This document shows positions 1 through 6,766 of a DNA stretch of 10,851 bases, in pieces (position 1 is the first letter of the stretch; each line of letters starts with the position of its first letter). The notes beneath the pieces are model-generated. The model was not told the origin of the DNA and did no database searches. It was given only the letters and a program-made list of their open reading frames with translations. The stretch is from Candidatus Blautia equi (lineage in GTDB: Bacteria; Bacillota; Clostridia; Lachnospirales; Lachnospiraceae), in the NCBI GenBank assembly GCA_018064695.1, contig JAGHUU010000123.1, positions 1 to 10,851 on the forward strand, read 5' to 3'. The position numbers were made by a program, and so were the translations under genes.

Positions 1-356
1 ATCTCGTGATGGCGCATGATATCCCGGTACTGCAGCTGCTTTAGTACCTGGGGACCATAGGCGAAACCAAGGATCATACAGCGGTAAATATTATCTAAAA
101 CATCTTCCTCATAGGCCATGGAGGTGTAAGCCATCTCATGGTAGAACCAGGGGGAGATTTTTTTGTTGATGGAGGTGATCACCTGATTGGTTTTGGTGAG
201 ATCGGGCTCCACGTGAATGTACTCATCAAACAGGGTGAACTGCGAGACGGGTTCCAGCAGAAGCCGGATATTCTGATGGCCTTTTCCGCTGGACCAGGCC
301 ACGTAAATGCAGGTGAACATGGATTCCAGATCCTGCCTGCAGGTGTAATAGGTCAT
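1..356 (-). CDS. TIGR03915-type DNA metabolism protein, partner of radical SAM repair protein (partial, 3' end outside window)
   Basis: The first 118 residues of a protein that continues past the left edge. The start ATG at 356-354 overlaps the TGA stop of the radical SAM gene (353-355) as ATGA, which implies translational coupling and a shared mRNA. The N-terminus (MTYYTCRQDLESMFTCIYVAW, then SSGKGHQNIRL) and the later ILGFAYGPQVL segment resemble the TIGR03915 family, called a probable DNA metabolism protein. As I recall, that family is found next to or fused with a uracil-DNA glycosylase domain and beside TIGR03916 radical SAM proteins. Its biochemical role is not established to my knowledge. 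Whether this copy carries a C-terminal glycosylase domain cannot be seen here. Family membership is judged from motifs and gene context. Confidence 0.8.
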   Translation of the reverse strand, partial: MTYYTCRQDLESMFTCIYVAWSSGKGHQNIRLLLEPVSQFTLFDEYIHVEPDLTKTNQVITSINKKISPWFYHEMAYTSMAYEEDVLDNIYRCMILGFAYGPQVLKQLQYRDIMRHHE

Positions 357-1851
357 GCCTGCACCTCCTCTGCTATGTGAAAATCAGAGAAGAGGTTCAT
401 CTGAGTGTAGGAGACATTCTGCCCTTCGATCTCCATGACGGAGGTGCGCTCCAGGGCGGTGAGCTGGTTGTGAATAAAGTGCTCTTCAATAGGGATGTGA
501 TAGAGCATTCTTCCGCCGCAGGTGATGAAATACTGGGCTCGTTTCAGAACCACGTGCATTTTTTTCAGCATTTCAAAGGTGATGCTGCCGTAGCGGCGTG
601 CGGAGAGGATCTTTTTTACGCTGTTAGGGCCAATGCCCGGAACGCGCAGGAGCACATCCGCAGGGGCGGTGTTGATCTCCACAGGGAAGTGCTCCAGATG
701 CTGGAGTGCCCAAAAGCATTTGGGGTCCAGCTTGGGGTCGAAGAAGGGGTTCTTCTGGGAGAGGAGTTCCTCGGCGTGAAATCCGTAGTAGCGCATCAGC
801 CAGTCTGCCTGATAAAGTCGATGCTCGCGCAAAAGGGGTACCGGAGTATTTAAAGAAGGGAGGGCCTGATCCTCGTTGAGAGGAATGTATCCGGAGAAGA
901 AAACGCGCTTCAGGTCAAAGGACTGGTAGAGACTCTGGGTGGTGCGGATCAGTTCCAGATCGGTCTCACCGGTGGCGCCGATGATCATCTGGGTGCTCTG
1001 GCCTGCACTGGCAAAGGGACGATGGAGAAGGCCATCCGTGCGCTCTGCCGGTAGATAGAGAGGGCGGTCCATGAGCTCACGGCCGATGTCCTGGAAACGG
1101 GTCCACCGGAGATATGGCCAGGGCCGGGGGAGCCGGAGAGTTTTTCAGGAGCATCGCCCCAGATGCTGTGGACCAGGTGCCGGTTGATTCCGGCCCGCTC
1201 CATGCGGGCATCCTTGCCGATGGCAAGACGATGGGCCGCAATGGTTTCAGAGATCTGATTCATGGGGCGGATGATGTTTTTCATGGTTTTATTAGGAGCC
1301 AGATGGCTCAGGCTGTCCGCTGTAGGAAGCTCCATATTGATACTGATTCTGTCGGCCAGAAGACCGGCGGAATAGAGGAGCTCAGGGGAAGCCCCCGGGA
1401 TGGCTTTCACATGTATGTATCCGTTAAAGTGATATTTTGTGCGAAGCAGGCGGAGAGCCTCGCACATTTTCTCCATGGTATGGTTGGGGTTTTTCAGGAT
1501 ACCGGAGCTGAGGAAGAGACCCTCAATGTAGTTGCGCTTGTAGAATTCGATGGTAAGTTCACAGATTTCCTCAGGGGTGAAGGTGGCACGTGGAACGTCG
1601 TTGCTCTTTCTGTTCTTACAGTATTTGCAGTCATAAGCACAATGATTGGTCATGAGGATCTTAAGAAGAGAGATGCATCTGCCGTCTGCCGCGAAGGCAT
1701 GGCAGACACCGGCTGCACAGGAATTGCCAAGCATGCCCTTGCGCCCGCGGCGATCAGCACCGCTGCTGGTGCAGGCTACGTCATATTTGGCTGCGTCGCT
1801 TAAGATGGTCAGCTTCTCTTCGATTGTCATATTGGTCTGGATGTCAAACAT
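353..1851 (-). CDS. Putative DNA modification/repair radical SAM protein (TIGR03916-like), interrupted by a -1 frameshift
   Basis: A radical SAM protein of the type paired with TIGR03915 proteins and linked to DNA repair. The start is ATG 1851, preceded by AGGGGGTGA at 1865-1857; an in-frame ATG at 1908 lies upstream of the promoter and is rejected. The [4Fe-4S]-binding CxxxCxxC is at C71, C75 and C78, with further cysteines at 27, 45, 50 and 59. The second half contains PFASAGQSTQMIIGAT and LLREHRLYQADW, then a helix-hairpin-helix-like LLRVPGIGPNSVKKIL that suggests DNA binding. The two halves lie in different frames: the upstream frame runs to a stop at 985-987, while the downstream frame opens after a stop at 1145-1147. 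One missing C in the mRNA-sense C run (plus strand G5, 1126-1130) would restore one reading frame of about 499 residues. Whether this is a real mutation, an assembly error or programmed slippage cannot be decided here. Confidence 0.85.
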
Positions 1852-1875
1852 GTGTTCACCCCCTCTCGTAATCAC

Positions 1876-1904
1876 ATTATACGAACATGCGTTCTGAAAA
1901 TCAA
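1876..1904 (-). promoter_or_regulatory. Sigma-A-type promoter of the radical SAM operon
   Basis: On the minus strand, a -35 TTGATT (1904-1899), a 17-bp spacer and a perfect -10 TATAAT (1881-1876) lie just upstream of the radical SAM start. The expected transcription start near 1869 gives a leader of about 18 bases that contains the ribosome binding site. A LexA-type operator fills the spacer. Confidence 0.8.
1883..1894. promoter_or_regulatory. LexA (SOS) box, GAAC-N4-GTTC
   Basis: GAACATGCGTTC on the plus strand (GAACGCATGTTC on the minus) is a perfect match to the Gram-positive LexA/DinR consensus core GAAC-N4-GTTC, with a flanking C giving CGAAC on one side. It lies wholly within the 17-bp spacer of the radical SAM promoter, so bound LexA would block RNA polymerase. 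This predicts induction of the repair pair by DNA damage. No second such box was found elsewhere in the window. Confidence 0.8.
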
Positions 1905-1954
1905 GCACAAATTTCCCGGAACTGTTTCGTTTATTGGGACGAACTTAATAAAAT

Positions 1955-1981
1955 ACCCTTCGCCAAAAAACGACGAAGGGT
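1955..1981 (-). terminator. Rho-independent terminator of the MFS transporter gene
   Basis: Eight-bp arms, ACCCTTCG at 1955-1962 and CGAAGGGT at 1974-1981, enclose an 11-base A-rich loop. Read on the minus strand, the hairpin is followed by ATTTTATT. It sits 14 bases past the MFS stop codon and separates that gene from the SOS promoter downstream. Confidence 0.75.
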
Positions 1982-1995
1982 TTGTATGATTCTTT

Positions 1996-3177
1996 TTATG
2001 CAGTGATAAACATGATCGCAGATCCGATCAGCGCGCACACAGAACCGCAGATCAGCATAGCATTGGCGGAGTAGGCTTCCAGAAGGGCACCGCCAAGGAG
2101 AGAACCAAAGACACATCCGATGGTGTAGGTCATGGTGAAGTAAGCCTGTCCTTTGATCTTATCCTGATCCTCCATGACGCTGTTTACATAATAAACAGAG
2201 GATACGGTGATGAGAGCCCAGCCGAACATCTGGAGGAACTGCACACCATAGAAAACAGGCACATTCGGTGCCAGCCAGGTGGCAAAGATCTTAAGAAAGA
2301 AGAAAAGACCGGAGATCTTAAACCATACTTTGCACTCTGCCTTTTTCAGCATCCAGCCAAAGAGGAACATGGTGGGAAGCTCAATGAGGGAGGCAATGGC
2401 CTGACCGGTTCCCATGGTGCCCGCATCGCCGCCCTTGGTCTGGACGATCTGCAGAGTGAAATTGTTGATCATAACGTGGCTGAGATAGATCAGCACGCAT
2501 CCGATCAATAGCACGGAGAACCGTTTATATTTCAGGAAGAAGGCAAAGCCGCTGGTTTTTGGTGCATCTGCTTTGGAAACTGTATCAGCGGAGGCCTTCA
2601 CCTGCTTCCGGAAAGGATAAACCAGAAGAGAAAGCTCCAGAAGGAACAGCATCAGGATGGACATGTAGAGAACAGAGGAGGACTCCGTCTTAACGGTGAT
2701 CTGTCCAAGAATAAATGCCACCACCGCGTAGCTCACAGAACCCAGGGATCTGGAGATACCGTAATTCAGCTTTTTGCCCTGGTTGATGGTCTCTGTTCCA
2801 AGAGAGTTGATAAGTGGGGTAAGCACCTGATGTACGCCAATCTCCACCCCATAGATGATTCCGGTGAGGAGGAACGCCTTCTGATGCAGCAGCGCCAGAG
2901 CTATATAACCACCGATCTGCACACCGCTTATGAGGAGCACGATATTTTTAAGGGAAAGGCTATCCGCCCGGTCCGCATAGCTGGCAACCACCGGCTGCAG
3001 GATAGCGGAAAAAGCGCCCGCCACGGCGATGATCATTCCAATCGTGGAATTCTTATACCCGATGGAGAGCAGATAGAAGCTGGCGTAGCTTATGATAGAA
3101 CAAAAAGCTGCCCAGTAAAAGCACGGGAGCAGGGAATAGCGCGCAGTGTAATCCTGTTCTTTTTGTATTGCATTCAT
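1996..3177 (-). CDS. MFS transporter (MFS_1_like / nucleoside- or oligosaccharide-proton symporter type)
   Basis: A 393-residue, strongly hydrophobic protein with about 12 predicted membrane segments, the usual length for the major facilitator superfamily. A charged cytoplasmic loop at about 189-212 splits it into two six-helix halves. Between helices 2 and 3 is QPVVASYADR (61-70), and near 138-151 is NYGISRSLGSVSYA. The latter resembles the yGriR-GS-G signature of the MFS_1_like, LacY and nucleoside-symporter branch. It therefore probably moves a small polar solute with protons across the cytoplasmic membrane, but the substrate cannot be read from sequence. The start ATG 3177 has GGAGG at 3191-3187. 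The gene has its own promoter and terminator and appears monocistronic; no enzyme gene accompanies it. Confidence is high for the superfamily and low for the substrate. Confidence 0.85.
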   Translation of the reverse strand: MNAIQKEQDYTARYSLLPCFYWAAFCSIISYASFYLLSIGYKNSTIGMIIAVAGAFSAILQPVVASYADRADSLSLKNIVLLISGVQIGGYIALALLHQKAFLLTGIIYGVEIGVHQVLTPLINSLGTETINQGKKLNYGISRSLGSVSYAVVAFILGQITVKTESSSVLYMSILMLFLLELSLLVYPFRKQVKASADTVSKADAPKTSGFAFFLKYKRFSVLLIGCVLIYLSHVMINNFTLQIVQTKGGDAGTMGTGQAIASLIELPTMFLFGWMLKKAECKVWFKISGLFFFLKIFATWLAPNVPVFYGVQFLQMFGWALITVSSVYYVNSVMEDQDKIKGQAYFTMTYTIGCVFGSLLGGALLEAYSANAMLICGSVCALIGSAIMFITA

Positions 3178-3207
3178 TTTGAATAACCTCCATAAAAAAC
3201 TGCATTT

Positions 3208-3236
3208 ACTATAAGGGAATTACCAGCAATATGCAA
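3208..3236 (-). promoter_or_regulatory. Promoter of the MFS transporter gene
   Basis: Minus-strand TTGCAT (3236-3231), a 17-bp spacer and TATAGT (3213-3208) lie 31 bases upstream of the ATG. Both hexamers are close to the sigma-A consensus and the spacing is optimal. Confidence 0.65.
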
Positions 3237-3274
3237 GAAAACTTCGAACAATTTTTGTGCAGAAATTATGCTGA

Positions 3275-3312
3275 AAATCGGGGAAAAAACATTTACAACC
3301 GCTCCCCGATTT
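3275..3312. repeat. 10-bp inverted repeat overlapping the HelD promoter
   Basis: AAATCGGGGA (3275-3284) and TCCCCGATTT (3303-3312) are perfect inverted copies separated by 18 bases. The left arm is just upstream of the proposed -35 and the right arm is in the -35/-10 spacer of the HelD promoter. This could be an operator for a regulator binding two half-sites. No U-rich tract follows it in either direction, so a terminator is unlikely. Confidence 0.6.
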
Positions 3313-3320
3313 AGTAAAAT
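3292..3320 (+). promoter_or_regulatory. Probable promoter of the HelD-like gene
   Basis: TTTACA (3292-3297), a 17-bp spacer and TAAAAT (3315-3320), each matching the consensus at 5 of 6 positions. Transcription would start near 3327, leaving a leader of about 100 bases before the HelD start. A weaker alternative using TATGCT near 3267 was seen but fits less well. Confidence 0.55.
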
Positions 3321-3326
3321 GAGGTT

Positions 3327-3357
3327 CCTGTTTTTCCTTTTTTCAGGGGGAAACAGG
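3327..3357 (+). other. Leader hairpin at the 5' end of the HelD mRNA
   Basis: CCTGTTTTTCC (3327-3337) can pair with GGGGAAACAGG (3347-3357) over 11 positions, two of them G-U, around a 9-base loop. It lies at the predicted transcription start, so it may protect the 5' end of the transcript. No known riboswitch class is recognised. The rest of the leader to 3417 shows nothing further. Confidence 0.35.
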
Positions 3358-3429
3358 GGCAGTTACTTATCAATACGTTCAGCAGGATGGGACTGGTCAA
3401 CAATTGCTTATGCACATAAGGAGTATGAA

Positions 3430-6400
3430 ATGAGCAGTGAGAGAGTCAAGGGAAAAGCAGCAGCTTCAGGCGTATCAGGCACAGACAGAGTTTCCGAGGA
3501 AAAATACCTCCGTGAAACCATAAAACTGGCACAGAAAAACCTTGAGGATGCAAACGAGAGCGTAAAGAAACTGAGTGAAGACCTGGAAGATCTGAGAGAA
3601 GCCTATGAGGCAGATGACAAGGAAGGACGCGTGCTCTGGAACAACGCCAAGGCCCAGTATAAGCACGTGATCAGCAGTCTGGCCCGATATGAGAAAGCCA
3701 GAAAGAAGCCTTATTTCGGCCGCATCGATTTCCGGGATGCCAATGGAAAGCAGGAGGAGAGCTACTACATAGGCAGGGTAGGCATAGCCCGCACCGCCAC
3801 AGAACCCGCCGTCATCGACTGGCGAACCCCGGTGGCCTCGGTCTACTATGAAAATGCCATGGGAAAAGGTACCTACGAAGTCAGTTCAGAGGGAACCTTC
3901 GAGATCGATCTTAAGAGAAAGCGAAGCTACGAGATCGAAAACGATAAGCTGAAGGATTTCTACGACCTGGACGTGGTAGCCAACGACGAGCTCCTGACCA
4001 AATACCTTTCCAAGAATAAGACAGAGGTGCTGGGAGAGATCATAGCCACCATCCAGAAGGAGCAGAACCGCATCATCCGCCGCTCCCCAAGGTCCAATAT
4101 GATCGTCCAGGGTGTGGCCGGCTCCGGAAAAACAACCGTAGCCATGCATCGTATCTCCTACATTCTCTACAATTATGAGGACGAATTCCGCCCGGATGAT
4201 TTCTGCATCATCGGCAGCAATAAGATCCTCTTAAACTACATCACCAGCGTCCTTCCGGAGCTGGATGTATACGGCGTGAGACAGATGACCATGGAGCAGC
4301 TGTTCATCCGCCTGCTTTATGAAGACTGGGATGAGCGGAAATATACCGTCCACAGTCTGGATAAAAAAGATGTGAAAAACAGTGTGAAGGGCAGCCGGAG
4401 ATGGTTTCAGGATCTGGAGAAATTCTGCAGAAGATACGAGATGCAGGATATCCCGCAGGATCCGGTCTATCTGGAAAAAACAGGCGAGCTTCTCCTGGAT
4501 ACCGACCGTATTCTTTCCTATATAAAAGATAATCCAACGGTATCCCTTCAGAGTAAGCGTCTGATGCTGAACGAGATCCTGTTTTCCAAATACGAAAATA
4601 TCATTCTCTCCAAACACATCTCCTTCACCCAGGAGGAGAAGAAGCGCCTGGAGAGAAAATATAAAACTTACTATGGCAGGGATGCCTGGAAGGGTTCTAT
4701 TTACGAGATCTACCAGAGCTTCCTCACCAGACAGCGTTCCAGAGGAGACAAGGTGGACATTCCGAATACCTCCTTTGACGTTTACGATCTGGCGGCCCTT
4801 GCCTACATTTATAAGAGAATCAAGGAAATCGACCCTATTCGCGAAGCCACCCATGTGGTCATCGACGAGGCTCAGGATTTTGGCATGATGGCCTACTGCA
4901 GTCTGCATTACTGCATCAACGGGTGCACCTACACCATCATGGGTGATACCTCTCAGAATATTCATTATGACTACGGTCTGAATGACTGGGATGAGCTGAA
5001 AAAACTGGTGCTGACGGGTCTCCACGACAAGTTTTCTCTTCTCAGAAAGAGTTATCGAAATACAGTGGAGATCTCCGAATACGCCACCGAGATCCTGCGC
5101 CACGGTGATTTCTCCATCTACCCGGTGGAGCCTATCATCCGCCATGGAAATCCGGTGCGCATCGCAGAGCTTTCCGATGATAAAGAGCTTCTGAAGGAGT
5201 CTGTGAAGACCATCAAAGACTGGCAGAAGCAGGGCTACGAGACCATCGCTGTGGTCTGCAGGGATGAGGAGGAAGCCGCTCTGGTCTCCTCTGAACTGAA
5301 AAAATATATAGAAGTCAAGGATGTGGATCTGGAGAATCCGGTTTTTGGAAACGGCGTCATGGTGCTTCCGGTAGCCTATACCAAGGGTCTGGAATTTGAT
5401 ACCGTACTGGTCTATGATCCGACTACTGAAAAATATCCGGTGGACAACGGTCATGTAAAGATGCTCTACGTAACCGCCACCCGCGCGCTTCACGAGCTGA
5501 CGGTGCTCCATAAAGGAGATATCACCCCGCTTCTGGGCGAAAAAGCTCCGGCGGGCAAGCATCTGGAGGAATTTGAGACCGAGGAAGGCCAGGAGGATGA
5601 GGAGATCCGCGCCACCTACTCTAAAAAAGAGATCGTGGAGATGGATAAGGATACCAGCCGCAGGGAGATGGCTCTTCGAAACTACATTGGTCCGGAGCGA
5701 GTTCTCCCAAGTGCCGAGCAGGTGGTGAAGAAGAATAATCCGTTCTCCGCCGCTAACATGGCAGAATTTGAGCGAACCGGAGGAAAATCGGCTCTGGCTC
5801 CAACCGGAAGTGGATCCGTTCCCGCAGGAAGCACCGGAGTCAGCACCACAGCCGGAGTCAGAAGTGATGGCGAAACCGGAGCATCCATTGGGACCGGCAT
5901 TTCAACTCCGATCCCTGCACATCTGCAGGGTACTCAGCCGAAACGCGCCATTAAGCGTATGGGTCTTGCATCCAGAACAACAGAGGATGGACGTCCGGTA
6001 AATATCTCCCGCTACGCTTACGGGGAGAGCCCGGATAACCGTGCCCTGGCAGTGAACGGTCACTCCAGACCAAACACCGCCGTACGCTGGGTGAAGAAAA
6101 ACAAGACAGGCGTGGAAGTTACCAGCAGTTATGGTGTTATTACATTTACACCAATAAACGATGAGTGTATCCGCGTGACCTTTGTGAAAGGTCAGCTGAA
6201 CAAGCCAAAGGAGAATTACTGGAAAGCAGCACCGGAAGCCGGTCTTAAGTGGACGGCAAAGGAGTCGCCATCGGTTGTGGAGATCGCCACTAAGAAGATC
6301 ATCATCCACATTGATAAGAAGGACGGCGCTATCCAGTTCCTGAGTGCGGACAGAAAAATGCTTTTAAGAGAGCGGGCCAATGACCCAAGACTGGTGGACG

Positions 6401-6723
6401 GCCTGGAGAACTGGAGCTTCTTTGATCTGGATAAGAAAGAGCAGATGAAATCCAGAGGCATTCTGGGAACAGACATCAACGAGGTGAGCATGAAGGCGAA
6501 ATACATCTCCTTCGGAGCAAAACAGCTTCGTATGCCGCTGCTCCTCTCCAGCAAAGGCTACGCCATAGCCGTGGCCTCCGAGAAAACCGTTATGTACTGC
6601 GGCATCCCAATGTACGGCCAGTACATCTACACAGAGGGCGCCGAGCAGATCGACTATTTCTTCCTCTACAACGGAACCATCCTTGGAAACGCAGGACTCT
6701 GCGACAGACTATTCAAAAAATAA
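3430..6723 (+). CDS. helD: HelD-like RNA polymerase-associated helicase/ATPase with a C-terminal GH31 N-domain-like extension
   Basis: A 1097-residue superfamily 1 (UvrD-like) ATPase. HelD proteins bind RNA polymerase and release it from stalled complexes. The start ATG 3430 is chosen because AAGGAG (3418-3423) precedes it by 6 bases; the open frame extends further upstream to 3268 but has no ribosome site there. The N-terminus is a charged coiled coil (about 20-90), as in the HelD arm that enters the polymerase secondary channel. Motifs follow in order: Walker A GVAGSGKTT (228-236), Walker B VVIDEAQD (476-483), GDTSQN (505-510), SYRNT (541-545) and VTATRAL (681-687). HelD is usually about 700-800 residues. 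Here a Ser/Thr/Gly-rich linker (about 785-840) leads to roughly 200 residues (about 890-1093) resembling the non-catalytic N-terminal beta-sandwich of GH31 alpha-glucosidases, including PLLLSSKGYAIAV and the terminal IDYFFLYNG. The GH31 barrel is absent. The helicase call is firm; the extension call is moderate. Confidence 0.9.
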   Translation: MSSERVKGKAAASGVSGTDRVSEEKYLRETIKLAQKNLEDANESVKKLSEDLEDLREAYEADDKEGRVLWNNAKAQYKHVISSLARYEKARKKPYFGRIDFRDANGKQEESYYIGRVGIARTATEPAVIDWRTPVASVYYENAMGKGTYEVSSEGTFEIDLKRKRSYEIENDKLKDFYDLDVVANDELLTKYLSKNKTEVLGEIIATIQKEQNRIIRRSPRSNMIVQGVAGSGKTTVAMHRISYILYNYEDEFRPDDFCIIGSNKILLNYITSVLPELDVYGVRQMTMEQLFIRLLYEDWDERKYTVHSLDKKDVKNSVKGSRRWFQDLEKFCRRYEMQDIPQDPVYLEKTGELLLDTDRILSYIKDNPTVSLQSKRLMLNEILFSKYENIILSKHISFTQEEKKRLERKYKTYYGRDAWKGSIYEIYQSFLTRQRSRGDKVDIPNTSFDVYDLAALAYIYKRIKEIDPIREATHVVIDEAQDFGMMAYCSLHYCINGCTYTIMGDTSQNIHYDYGLNDWDELKKLVLTGLHDKFSLLRKSYRNTVEISEYATEILRHGDFSIYPVEPIIRHGNPVRIAELSDDKELLKESVKTIKDWQKQGYETIAVVCRDEEEAALVSSELKKYIEVKDVDLENPVFGNGVMVLPVAYTKGLEFDTVLVYDPTTEKYPVDNGHVKMLYVTATRALHELTVLHKGDITPLLGEKAPAGKHLEEFETEEGQEDEEIRATYSKKEIVEMDKDTSRREMALRNYIGPERVLPSAEQVVKKNNPFSAANMAEFERTGGKSALAPTGSGSVPAGSTGVSTTAGVRSDGETGASIGTGISTPIPAHLQGTQPKRAIKRMGLASRTTEDGRPVNISRYAYGESPDNRALAVNGHSRPNTAVRWVKKNKTGVEVTSSYGVITFTPINDECIRVTFVKGQLNKPKENYWKAAPEAGLKWTAKESPSVVEIATKKIIIHIDKKDGAIQFLSADRKMLLRERANDPRLVDGLENWSFFDLDKKEQMKSRGILGTDINEVSMKAKYISFGAKQLRMPLLLSSKGYAIAVASEKTVMYCGIPMYGQYIYTEGAEQIDYFFLYNGTILGNAGLCDRLFKK

Positions 6724-6731
6724 AAAAAGGG

Positions 6732-6762
6732 CGGGGACAGTTTTCTGTCCCCGTTGTTTTTT
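6732..6762. terminator. Bidirectional terminator between HelD and the HTH/methyltransferase-like gene
   Basis: A perfect 9-bp stem, CGGGGACAG (6732-6740) and CTGTCCCCG (6745-6753), has a TTTT loop. TTGTTTTTT follows on the plus strand. Reading the minus strand, the stem is followed by CC and then a run of seven T. It lies between two convergent stop codons 43 bases apart and can serve both genes. Confidence 0.85.
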
Positions 6763-6766
6763 ATGC

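Noticed and set aside
315..326. Possible second LexA box GAACATGGATTC
   Set aside because: The second half is ATTC rather than GTTC and it lies inside the coding region with no promoter nearby.
138..853. Plus-strand open frames opposite the radical SAM and TIGR03915 genes
   Set aside because: They are antisense to clearly conserved coding sequence, lack ribosome sites and show no recognisable domain.
1114..1803. 229-codon plus-strand open frame antisense to the radical SAM gene
   Set aside because: The minus strand carries the CxxxCxxC radical SAM protein; the plus frame has no family motifs.
3268..3429. N-terminal extension of HelD to the ATG at 3268
   Set aside because: It would include the promoter and leader hairpin, has no ribosome site, and the ATG at 3430 has AAGGAG at ideal spacing.
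4231..5562. 443-codon minus-strand open frame inside HelD
   Set aside because: It lies opposite the helicase motifs of HelD and has neither a ribosome site nor a recognisable domain; a shadow of a well-conserved gene.
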